Shown here piece by piece: positions 34,225 to 42,220 of a DNA stretch of 64,000 bases (its first letter is position 1; each line of letters begins with the position of its first letter). Source of the DNA: Betaproteobacteria bacterium (GTDB lineage: Bacteria > Pseudomonadota > Gammaproteobacteria > Burkholderiales > Burkholderiaceae_C); NCBI GenBank assembly GCA_009919175.1, contig RGCL01000001.1:1-64000 (forward strand), written 5' to 3'. The notes below the pieces were generated by a model. The model saw only the letters and a list, made by a program, of their open reading frames with translations. It made no database searches and was not told the DNA's origin. The position numbers and the translations under genes are program-made.

Positions 34225-35493
34225 TCAGGCCAGCATGATGGCGACGCTCGCCATGCCGTCCATCTGCTCTTCCTTGAGCAGGTCACTGACGGTCTTCTCA
34301 TACAGGCTGTTGTGCTCGATCACCTTGGAAAAGGTGTAGACCATGCGGATGGCCTCTTCGGTGCTCAAGCCCTGGGGCGAGGCGCTCAAGCCCTTGAGGT
34401 AAAAGCGCAGCAAAGCGAGCCTCAGGCTGATCTTGAGCCAGACTTTTTCCAATTGGGCGGGATCGCAAAACAGGCTGCTGTCCTTGCCCACGGCATTGCA
34501 GAGGTAGTTTTCAAAAAAGCGGGGGGCTTGCGCCTCAAATCCAGCCAAAGCTTCGGACAAGTGCGCCTGAACCGTCTCCTTGTTCTCCTGCGCAAGTTGG
34601 TTATAGGCATCAAAGGAGCGCATCACCAACTCTGAAAATTGCGGGCTGAACAACTGCTTTTTATGAGGGGCAATCATCATGACCCTCAGGTCGGTCATGG
34701 CCTGGATGAAGCGGGCTTGCATGGTGCTTTTGCCCGTCATGTCAATGTTTTGCTCCAATTCGGCAGAGAAGGCCCCGGTGATCAAGTCCAGCTTGATGGG
34801 CAGAATCACGCCCTCGATGAAGTCCTTTTGCATCCATTGTTCGGTCGTGGCCGAGGTGATTTTTTTCAGGGTCAAGCCAACGACCATGATGCGATGCCAC
34901 AAAGGTACGCCCTGGTATTGGATGCAATAGAGCATGAAGTCGCGAAGCAAGTCAAAAGAATTCAATAACACCTGGGTTTGGACTTGCTGCATGTCACCAC
35001 CCAAGACCCGAACAGGGATGGGTTTGCCTTTGGGGACATGGGTATCGAGGTCCTGGTGAGCCCACTCTACAGTTTGAGTCAGACACAGCCTGGCCGCCTC
35101 GGGGCAGGACAAGGTCAGATACATCTCCCTGCGCTGGGGCAAGGCATTGATCGAGCGCGGATAAAAGCGGCAAGTTTTAGACAGCAGCTCTTCGCCCAAT
35201 TCAGACTGGATGTCACAGAGCTTGGCTTCATTGAGCATGGGGCACGACTCATCGGCCAGCATTTGCACTCTGGCGTACTGGGTGGTCGATGTCGATCCCT
35301 CCACCGGCCGGATGTGTTGACTGATTTTTTTCATCAACCCCGGGCTGGCCTTGGTCTTCTTGATTTCTTTGTAATTGGATTTATCGATGTCCACGCTCCA
35401 CCCGGCACAGCAGGTTTGCGGGCAGGCGCCACCGATGCAGGCAAATTGGGCTGCATAGGTGGGCGCAGAAACGATGTGGGTCTTGCTGGTCAT
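34225..35493 (-). CDS. fliB: flagellin lysine-N-methylase FliB
   Basis: 422 residues. The N-terminal Cys cluster is FliB-like: ACIGGACPQTCCAGWSVDID, then DESCPMLNEAKLCDIQSELG, LLSKTCRFYPRSI and LTLSCPEAARLCL. In Salmonella, FliB methylates surface lysines of flagellin; the Cys set is thought to hold an Fe-S cluster. ATG 35493 has AGGAGG six bases upstream. It lies between the two giant flagellin genes and carries its own sigma-54 site, so these flagellins are the probable substrates. Length and motifs are intact. Confidence 0.9.
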   Translation of the reverse strand: MTSKTHIVSAPTYAAQFACIGGACPQTCCAGWSVDIDKSNYKEIKKTKASPGLMKKISQHIRPVEGSTSTTQYARVQMLADESCPMLNEAKLCDIQSELGEELLSKTCRFYPRSINALPQRREMYLTLSCPEAARLCLTQTVEWAHQDLDTHVPKGKPIPVRVLGGDMQQVQTQVLLNSFDLLRDFMLYCIQYQGVPLWHRIMVVGLTLKKITSATTEQWMQKDFIEGVILPIKLDLITGAFSAELEQNIDMTGKSTMQARFIQAMTDLRVMMIAPHKKQLFSPQFSELVMRSFDAYNQLAQENKETVQAHLSEALAGFEAQAPRFFENYLCNAVGKDSSLFCDPAQLEKVWLKISLRLALLRFYLKGLSASPQGLSTEEAIRMVYTFSKVIEHNSLYEKTVSDLLKEEQMDGMASVAIMLA

Positions 35494-35515
35494 GTTCACC
35501 TCCTGGGTGAACCTA

Positions 35516-35531
35516 TGCAAACCCTATGCCA
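35516..35531 (-). promoter_or_regulatory. sigma-54 promoter of fliB
   Basis: Minus strand TGGCATAGGGTTTGCA, close to TGGCACG-N4-TTGCA. The predicted transcription start is about 12 bases before the ATG, so the leader would hold little more than the ribosome site. Confidence 0.7.
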
Positions 35532-35546
35532 ACTCCATCGTCAGGC

Positions 35547-35574
35547 AAAAAAAAGCCCGGCAGAGCCGGGCTTT
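35547..35574 (-). terminator. rho-independent terminator after flagellin 2
   Basis: Minus strand AAAGCCCGGC, loop TCT, GCCGGGCTTT, then a further run of Ts (A-run at 35547-35554 on plus). It lies 18 bases after the flagellin 2 stop and shields fliB from flagellin read-through. Confidence 0.92.
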
Positions 35575-35591
35575 CTGGAGTCAAGTGAAGA

Positions 35592-38500
35592 TCACTTGAG
35601 CAAGGCCAGCACCGTCTGGGGTTGCTGGTTGGCTTGCGCCAACATGGCCGTTGCAGCTTGCTGGATGATCTGGGAACGAGCCAGCTTGCTGGTTTCCTGA
35701 GCGTAATCGGTGTCCGTGATGCGGCTCTTGGAAGCCTGCGTGTTGGTCACGATGTTGGTCAGGTTGTCGATGGTGTGGGTCAGGCGGTTTTCCACAGCAC
35801 CCAACTTGGCACGCTCGTTGTTGACGTAGGTCAGCGCGTTGTCGATCACGTTCATGGCTGCAGCTGCACCGGCCTGGGTGGCGATGGTGATTTGCGCCAC
35901 CGAGCCCGTACCGCCCACACCGGCAACCGGCGCGGGGGACACAGAGAACACACCTTCACCGGCATAGCCGCTGTTGATGGTCGCGGTGTCGCCCTGACCA
36001 GCCTGGGGTGCCCAGGTGGCCGACAGGCCTTTGGCCGACGAGAAACTGGTCAGGCTCACCTGGCCACCGGTCGCATCCGAGAACACGAGGTTGCCCTTGG
36101 TGTCCATGGTGGCCGTGATGTTGCTGCCCGCCAAAGCGTCGTTGACGGCGCTGGCAAAGTTTTGCGAGCTGGTCAAGTCCGTGATGTCGAGTGCGCGCTG
36201 GTCCACCACGTAGGTGTTGGTGCCATCGCTCACACTCAGGCCAATCAGGTCGCTGGACTGGATGCGCAAAGTCGCAGTGGTGGTCGTGGCGGCATCGCCC
36301 TTGGCATAAGCCTCAGTCAGCGCCTCGTTGTAGCCCACAGTTTTCTGCGTGCCCTGCCCGGCCTTGGGCGTCACCGTGGCGGTCACGCCGTTGTAACCCG
36401 TTCCGGTCTTGAAGCCCGACACTTCCAGGGGACCACCTGCGCGGTTGAAGAACGTCACCGAATTGCCGCTCACGGTGTATTCGTAGTCGTTGCCATCATG
36501 AGCCGAGTTCAGCTTGGCCACCAAGGCATCGAGCTTGTCGGTCAAACCACCGTTGAGCTTGGAGGCGTCCCAGGTGGGGGTTGCAGCCGAAGTCTTGGTG
36601 CCGCTGTCCAGGTAAATGCCGTTCACTGCAAAAGTGAAGTCGGCCTTGGACTGGCTGAAGTTCAGGGTCACCTGGGTGGCTTCGTACGTGTCACCCTGTG
36701 CCACCGTCGAACTGGTGTTGATGACGTTGTTCTTGTTGGCCACGCTTTGCACATCGTCGTTGGCAAAGATGATGCCGCTGCCAGCCAATGTATTGGCCGA
36801 GTCAGCCACGATTCGAATGGATCGACCCAGCTTGTCAAACACATTGATGGTGCCAGTCTCTGCGTCAAAAGTGGCAGTGATGTTGGTTGCCGACAAATCA
36901 TGCTTGGCACCAGTATCTGTACCTGCTGCATCTTTCACCAAAATGGTGTTGTCTTTGGCAATGATGGCATCGGCAATGGCTTTGGCCAAGTCAGCGCCGG
37001 TCTTGGTGCCGTCTAAATCGGCAGACAAATCAATGGCGGTATCTTCAACCTTGCCATCCACCCACAAGTCAAACTTCAGGGTTGTGTCGTCACTCAATTT
37101 GTTATTCCATCCGCTACCCAACTTCAGACTGAGCGATGAAAAGTAATTGGTCCTAGAGGCAAGTTCTTCGCTCGCGCCCAATTCATTCATGGGAGTCACC
37201 GTGGCTGCGGTGTAGGCCGAGGAATAGTTCTCGACCCGCATGGCCAAGCCGGTGCCATTGCTGATGGTCAGGGTGTTGCCCACGTAGTTGACTGTGAAGT
37301 CTTCCACGTCGATCTGGTTGTCCGACTCTTCCAGCTTGCTGGCGCCTTCAATGCCGGCCTTCAGGGCGGTGACGATGGCGTCTTTGACAGTCTTGGCATC
37401 TGCACCTTTGAGGTCCAGGTTGGAGATGGCGGCCAACTTGTCGCCATTGCCCGTGGTCAGGTCAAACGACACTTTGGAGTTGGTGCCGTCGCCCAGGGTG
37501 TCCTTGAAGGTGATGGCCAGCTGGCTGGATTCGACCTTGGCTTGAGCAACCACGGCCGCATCGGAATAAGCCGTTTTGGCCAACATCACCGGATCAAAGT
37601 TCTGGCCCGACTGTGCATCCGACACCACATCGAAAGTCACACCCTTGGCAGTAGCCGCATCAAAAGAGTCAATGGAAATGCGACCACCGCTGGAGTTGGT
37701 CAACATCAGGTCGTTGCCATTCCAGGCGGCTGTGACGTTGTTGGCCTTGGTGGGCTCAGCCTTGAGCGGACCGTCATTGGCGGCATCGGTCCCGAACAGG
37801 GTGCCATCGCCACCGCCTTGAGAGATGACCACGCGACGGCCTTTAGCGTCGGTGACTTGCAATTTATTGCCGCTCAGGGCTGCGGAAACGCTGTCGTCGA
37901 ACAAGGACTGAAGCTTGGTGTTGAGCACGTCCTTGATGTCAGATTTGCTGAGCGTGGCCATGCCGGCATTGCCCACTTTGGCCAGTGCGTCGGCAGTCAG
38001 ATCAATCTGCTGGGTCGCACCACCACCCACTGAAATGTTGAATTTCAGTGCGTTGGCGTTATCAGCCGAGGTCATGTCGATGGTGGCAGCCAAATCAGCG
38101 CTGCTGGTCAACGACGTGTTGGTGGCCGACTCGGCCAGACCTTTGTTGATGGCGTCCACAAAGTCTTGCTTGCTCTTCTCGCTGGTCAGGTCCAGCTTGA
38201 GACCAGAGGCAGTTGCGTCATATTTCAAACCGGTCGTGGTGTCACCGTCATACAACTTGAACTTGTAAGCCGTATCCGACTCGGTGAAGGCCAGTTTCAC
38301 CACCGTGGGGGTGGCAGCCTTACCTTCAGCAGACACGCCAGTGGTGCCCACGGTCTGGGGTGCAAAAGATGCGTTGGTGGCGGTGGCCACGCCCAGCACC
38401 TTGGAGTTCATGCTGCCGATGCTCAGACCCAGGGTCTGGCCTGCATTGGCGCCGATCTGGAACAGCTTGTTGCGATAGCTGCCGTCCAGGATGTTCATGG

Positions 38501-38897
38501 AGTTCCACTGGGTGGTGTTGGAGATGCGGTCGATTTCAGAAGAAAGCTGGGTCACTTCTGCTTGCAGGTACGCACGATCAACAGAGCCGTTGGTGTCCGA
38601 AGCCGATTGCACAGCGAGTTCACGCATGCGCTGCAGGATGCTGGTGACTTCTTGCATGGCGCCTTCAGCCGTTTGCACCATGGAGATGGTGTCATTGGCG
38701 TTTTTGATGGCCATGTTCAAGCCACGGACTTGTGCGTCCATGCGGGTGGAAATGCCCAAGCCCGCTGCATCGTCTGCTGCCGAATTGATTTTCAAGCCCG
38801 TCGACAAACGCTGCATGCTCTGGGTGAGCGAGCGGTTGTTGATGGTCAGCGAATCCTGAGCCATCAAAGACTTGATGTTTGTGTTGATCACTGACAT
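35592..38897 (-). CDS. second large flagellin (1101 residues)
   Basis: Ends are canonical: MSVINTNIKSLMAQDSLTIN...QRLSTGLKINSAADDAAGLG and LGAVENRLTHTIDNLTNIVTN...QQPQTVLALLK. About 800 residues of inserts lie between them (Thr, Asp, Lys, Ala-rich). They differ from those of flagellin 1: no module A or B is seen; instead there are FKLYDGDTTTG- and WNGNDLMLTNSSGGRIS-type units. Lys is more frequent here, which would suit FliB methylation. AAGGAG precedes the ATG. A sigma-28 promoter lies upstream and a strong terminator downstream, so it is a single-gene unit with late-class control. Confidence 0.96.
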   Translation of the reverse strand: MSVINTNIKSLMAQDSLTINNRSLTQSMQRLSTGLKINSAADDAAGLGISTRMDAQVRGLNMAIKNANDTISMVQTAEGAMQEVTSILQRMRELAVQSASDTNGSVDRAYLQAEVTQLSSEIDRISNTTQWNSMNILDGSYRNKLFQIGANAGQTLGLSIGSMNSKVLGVATATNASFAPQTVGTTGVSAEGKAATPTVVKLAFTESDTAYKFKLYDGDTTTGLKYDATASGLKLDLTSEKSKQDFVDAINKGLAESATNTSLTSSADLAATIDMTSADNANALKFNISVGGGATQQIDLTADALAKVGNAGMATLSKSDIKDVLNTKLQSLFDDSVSAALSGNKLQVTDAKGRRVVISQGGGDGTLFGTDAANDGPLKAEPTKANNVTAAWNGNDLMLTNSSGGRISIDSFDAATAKGVTFDVVSDAQSGQNFDPVMLAKTAYSDAAVVAQAKVESSQLAITFKDTLGDGTNSKVSFDLTTGNGDKLAAISNLDLKGADAKTVKDAIVTALKAGIEGASKLEESDNQIDVEDFTVNYVGNTLTISNGTGLAMRVENYSSAYTAATVTPMNELGASEELASRTNYFSSLSLKLGSGWNNKLSDDTTLKFDLWVDGKVEDTAIDLSADLDGTKTGADLAKAIADAIIAKDNTILVKDAAGTDTGAKHDLSATNITATFDAETGTINVFDKLGRSIRIVADSANTLAGSGIIFANDDVQSVANKNNVINTSSTVAQGDTYEATQVTLNFSQSKADFTFAVNGIYLDSGTKTSAATPTWDASKLNGGLTDKLDALVAKLNSAHDGNDYEYTVSGNSVTFFNRAGGPLEVSGFKTGTGYNGVTATVTPKAGQGTQKTVGYNEALTEAYAKGDAATTTTATLRIQSSDLIGLSVSDGTNTYVVDQRALDITDLTSSQNFASAVNDALAGSNITATMDTKGNLVFSDATGGQVSLTSFSSAKGLSATWAPQAGQGDTATINSGYAGEGVFSVSPAPVAGVGGTGSVAQITIATQAGAAAAMNVIDNALTYVNNERAKLGAVENRLTHTIDNLTNIVTNTQASKSRITDTDYAQETSKLARSQIIQQAATAMLAQANQQPQTVLALLK

Positions 38898-38963
38898 GTC
38901 GTACTCCTTGAGAAGTTGAGATCAATTGAGAACAGGCTTACGGTTTGTTACCTGATGCGTGAA

Positions 38964-38990
38964 GAATCGGACACATTTTGAAAATCTTTA
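38964..38990 (-). promoter_or_regulatory. sigma-28 (FliA) promoter of flagellin 2
   Basis: Minus strand TAAAG, 14 bases, TCCGATTC (consensus TAAAG-N14/15-GCCGATAA). The predicted transcription start is near 38956, about 60 bases before the ATG. Confidence 0.7.
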
Positions 38991-38993
38991 ATT

Positions 38994-39413
38994 TCAAATG
39001 GTCTTGTTGAACAAAATACCTTTGAGCTGCTCGAAGTTGTGTGCAACGCGAAGCACCACATCACTGGGGATTTGACGAATCACTTCCCCGGTATCGTTCT
39101 TTTTAACGAGCAACACAAAGCGCCCCAATTGCTCGTCAATAGAAAAACTCAACCCCCGGCCACCGTCTTCGAGGCGAACGCGCAAGTCCTGAACCACACT
39201 CTCGAGGGCTTGCTGCTGTTTCTTGTAATCGTTGATCTGTTGATCGTTATTGAGATTGATGTCCACCAGCTTGGGCTTGGCGGGTGCCGTGGCCACCGCA
39301 GATGCGGCGGGAGTAACGGTTTTGGCCACGGCTGCGCCCTGCTCGTTGGGGCGTTGATACACAGCCAGTTTTGGGGTCAGTTCAGCCACTGCGACTGATG
39401 AAATCTTGTCCAT
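38994..39413 (-). CDS. flaG: FlaG family flagellar protein
   Basis: 139 residues. The first ~75 residues are a disordered Ala/Val/Pro-rich segment. The rest is the FlaG domain: LESVVQDLRVRLEDGGRGLSF then SIDEQLGRFVLLVKKNDTG, EVIRQIPSDVVLRVAHNFEQL. FlaG affects filament length in other polar-flagellated bacteria. It lies between flagellin 2 and fliD, has its own sigma-28 site, and its stop is just before the flagellin 2 promoter. Confidence 0.92.
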   Translation of the reverse strand: MDKISSVAVAELTPKLAVYQRPNEQGAAVAKTVTPAASAVATAPAKPKLVDINLNNDQQINDYKKQQQALESVVQDLRVRLEDGGRGLSFSIDEQLGRFVLLVKKNDTGEVIRQIPSDVVLRVAHNFEQLKGILFNKTI

Positions 39414-39444
39414 GGTCCCACCTCTCGATATCCGTCTGTCTGCG

Positions 39445-39471
39445 GAATCGACCCCATGGTGAAAAACTTTA
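39445..39471 (-). promoter_or_regulatory. sigma-28 (FliA) promoter of flaG
   Basis: Minus strand TAAAG, 14 bases, GTCGATTC. It has the same layout and a near-identical -10 to the flagellin 2 site, and lies between fliD and flaG. Confidence 0.65.
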
Positions 39472-39480
39472 ATGAGCTAT

Positions 39481-41232
39481 TTAGTTTTTATTCGTATACA
39501 TGGACATCATGCCTGCAAAGCTGCTTTGCAAGCTGGTCTTGAGTGAGTTGGTTTGCCCCACAAAACTGTCCATCGTGGCAAATTGCTTGGCATAACGCGT
39601 CTGCAACAAGGTAAAGCGGTCATTGAGTGTTGACAACTTGTCCTTGAGCTTGGTGAGTTGGCCATTGGCATTGGTGGATTGGGTATTGATCTGCCCTGTC
39701 GAGGCGATCATGTCATTGAGGTTCTTGATGGCGTCCCCAGCCATGCCTCGGTTGGCGGTACCAAAGTAAGTCTTGTTCTCACGGTCTGCCGTGAGCATGG
39801 TCACCACAGCATCGGGGGATTTGGCAAGAGCCTCGCTGAGCTTGGCTTCATCCAGGCTCAGTGTGCCATCGCGCTGGTAAGAAATGCCCACATCCCTGAG
39901 CGCCTTGACCTCGCCTGAGGTGGTTGACGAATTGCGCAGGAACAGGTTCTTGAGCGTTGAAGAAACATAGCTGACTGTGGAATCCGACTGCAATGAGCCA
40001 CTGTAGACATCGGTCTTGTCTTTTTCGTTGGGAGGCCCGGTCAACACTTTGAAGTCGGCAATGGCATTGTTATAGGCCGTCACCAACCCATTGAGCTTGT
40101 CTTTCAGACCCGAGGTGTCCTGGTTGACGCTCAAAGAGGCCGTGCCAGATGTGGTCCCCAACAAATTCAAGGTCACCCCATTGATCAAATCCTTGATTTC
40201 GTTACTGGAGCGCTTGACCGAGATGCCATCCACCACCAACTCCGCATCCTGCGCCGGACGCGATGCATCGGCAGTGAACCGGATGCCTGAGACCGTCGAG
40301 CCCGTTGCGAAAGCACGGCTTTGGGTGGTGCTGAACAACACGCCAGTTGAATCAGCGTCTCGATAGGTGATGTCGCTCACATCGCCATCTGCACCGGCAT
40401 AGGTGAAGCGAACCTGACCTGGGTTGACATAAGTGGCCGAACGACCCGACGTGCCCGTCACGATGGAGTCAGCCGTCAGGGCGGTGGCCACCTTTTGTGC
40501 CACCACACTGGCCGAATCGCCTGCATTGACCGCCACATTCACACCGGCAACGGTGATGTTGCCGGTTTTGGTGGCCGCCCCAAAGCTCAGAGTCTGTTGC
40601 TCGCCTGGGCCTGTTCCATCATCAGACGTCAAGGTGAAGTTTTTGGCAGCTCCGGTTTCACCAGTCACCACCAATCGATAGGGATTGGCAGATCCATCCG
40701 ACGTATTCACCACACTGGCCTTGAGGCCAAGGCCTGCTGAATTGATGGCCAGCGCCATGCCATCTGGCGAGGCGGCCAAGGCTGGGATGCGAATGGTCTT
40801 GGCGGCTGCGCCATTGACCGAAAGTTGCAGGGTGAATGCACGACCCCCATTCAAAGGGGCGGTGGAGGAGGCAAATCCATCGCTGATGCTGCGCTGCTCT
40901 TGGGCCAATTTGCTGATCTGGATCGAACGATTGCCGACCGCAGCGCCCGCCCCCGCAGTCGCCGTGAAGGCAGAAGATTGAGAGGAGCTGACTTGCTTGG
41001 TGACCACAGAGGACGGGTTCTCGATGGCCTGAAACGCTTTCTTGACGGCATCCAGGCTGGCCAGCACCGCCGCGTAGCCAGAAATCTTGTTCTGGGTTTT
41101 GGTGATCTTTTTCTCAACCAGGTCTTTTTGAGGCTGGATTTCCGCCGTGGCCAGGTTTTGAGCCAGACTTTTGGAGTCAATGCCCGAGCCGGCCCCCAAG
41201 GAGGTCAAAAAGTTGGTGGAAGAAGTGCTCAT
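39481..41232 (-). CDS. fliD: flagellar filament cap protein FliD (HAP2)
   Basis: 583 residues. The N-terminal GSGIDSKSLAQNLATAEIQP and C-terminal coiled region (TLNDRFTLLQTRYAKQFATMDSF...LQSSFAGMM) are FliD-typical. A hook-IN motif lies near 131-200 (FTLQLSVNGAAAKTIRIPAL). Residues ~210-285 (GEQQTLSFG, GNITVAGVNVAVNAGDS, TSGRSATY) are related to a module also present in giant flagellin 1. FliD caps the growing filament. It follows flgL by 44 bases in the flg string and precedes flaG; no fliS or fliT gene follows. Confidence 0.96.
   Translation of the reverse strand: MSTSSTNFLTSLGAGSGIDSKSLAQNLATAEIQPQKDLVEKKITKTQNKISGYAAVLASLDAVKKAFQAIENPSSVVTKQVSSSQSSAFTATAGAGAAVGNRSIQISKLAQEQRSISDGFASSTAPLNGGRAFTLQLSVNGAAAKTIRIPALAASPDGMALAINSAGLGLKASVVNTSDGSANPYRLVVTGETGAAKNFTLTSDDGTGPGEQQTLSFGAATKTGNITVAGVNVAVNAGDSASVVAQKVATALTADSIVTGTSGRSATYVNPGQVRFTYAGADGDVSDITYRDADSTGVLFSTTQSRAFATGSTVSGIRFTADASRPAQDAELVVDGISVKRSSNEIKDLINGVTLNLLGTTSGTASLSVNQDTSGLKDKLNGLVTAYNNAIADFKVLTGPPNEKDKTDVYSGSLQSDSTVSYVSSTLKNLFLRNSSTTSGEVKALRDVGISYQRDGTLSLDEAKLSEALAKSPDAVVTMLTADRENKTYFGTANRGMAGDAIKNLNDMIASTGQINTQSTNANGQLTKLKDKLSTLNDRFTLLQTRYAKQFATMDSFVGQTNSLKTSLQSSFAGMMSMYTNKN
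40378..40605 (-). repeat. module B copy in FliD
   Basis: Residues ~210-285 of FliD. The order GE-QTL-F, GNITV-GV-V, A-D, VA-KVA-AL, SGRS-TY and TY-G-DGD is shared with flagellin 1 residues ~902-976. Confidence 0.75.
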
Positions 41233-41276
41233 GGTGTGTGATTAGGCTTTCGACCCGACGCTCAAAAACTTGAGCC

Positions 41277-42203
41277 TCACAGGTACTTGAACAGGCTCTC
41301 CTGAGCCAGCTTGGCAAAACTGCTCTGAGCGGCCTGCAAGGCCAGTTGATCCTTGTTCATCTTGGTGATGGCTGCGGTGTAGTCCAGATCCTGGATGTCA
41401 GACAAAGTGGACTGCAACCTGAGCTTGACTTCATCGAGTACGGCGTTTTGCGAATCCACCACATTCATGTTGGAGCCCACCTGGGCGGTGGCATCACTGA
41501 TGTTTTGCTGCATGCCGTCGAGTTCGTCTATGCCGCGCTGGATGTTGCTGTAGTTGTTGCTGTCGACGGCATTGACCACATCGTCCACCGCCTGGAAGAA
41601 ATCGATGCCCTCAGGCTCCCCTTTGCCGTTGATGCGAACGATGGACTTGAAGGCATCGCTGCCGGGCATGTTCATGGACATGCGACGGCTATCGCCCACG
41701 GCCACCACCATGCGGCTCTGGTCGCCCTGATAGACCACTCGCCCTGAGGCGTCTTTGCCAAACGAAGGCGTTTGAACACGGCTACCAGAAAAGATGTAGT
41801 TGTTATTGGCATCTTGTGAATTGGCCAGACTCAGGATCTGGTCACGAATCCCCTTCATCTCGATGCCTACCGATTCACGGTCAGCCGCGCTCAGGGTGTC
41901 ATTGGCCGCCTGGACCGCCAACTCCTTGAGCCGCGTGAGTTCGTCGCTGACATTGGTGAGTGCCGTGTGTTGGGCTTCCAGCCGGGTGTCAATGGTCTTG
42001 AGCGTATTTTGATAACTCGATTGCCGCTCAATTTGCGAGATGAGGTTGGTCAGCAGCGACGCCTTGTCCGGCGCATCACTGGGTCGGTTGACCTTCAGGC
42101 CGGTAGAGAGCTGTTCTTGTGTGGTGGCCAAATTGGACTGCACGGTTTGCAGCTGGTTGGTCGCCTTGTCAAAGAACAGGTTGGTTGATAGGGAGATGCC
42201 CAT
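41277..42203 (-). CDS. flgL: hook-filament junction protein FlgL (HAP3)
   Basis: 308 residues, normal length. It has a flagellin-like N-terminus (GISLSTNLFFDKATNQLQTVQ then QLSTGLKVNRPSDAPDKASLL) and C-terminus (DLDYTAAITKMNKDQLALQA). It lacks the large inserts seen in FlgK, FlgE and the flagellins. It joins FlgK to the filament. It lies 17 bases after flgK. Confidence 0.96.
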   Translation of the reverse strand: MGISLSTNLFFDKATNQLQTVQSNLATTQEQLSTGLKVNRPSDAPDKASLLTNLISQIERQSSYQNTLKTIDTRLEAQHTALTNVSDELTRLKELAVQAANDTLSAADRESVGIEMKGIRDQILSLANSQDANNNYIFSGSRVQTPSFGKDASGRVVYQGDQSRMVVAVGDSRRMSMNMPGSDAFKSIVRINGKGEPEGIDFFQAVDDVVNAVDSNNYSNIQRGIDELDGMQQNISDATAQVGSNMNVVDSQNAVLDEVKLRLQSTLSDIQDLDYTAAITKMNKDQLALQAAQSSFAKLAQESLFKYL

Positions 42204-42220
42204 GGTTCACTCCTCTTGCA

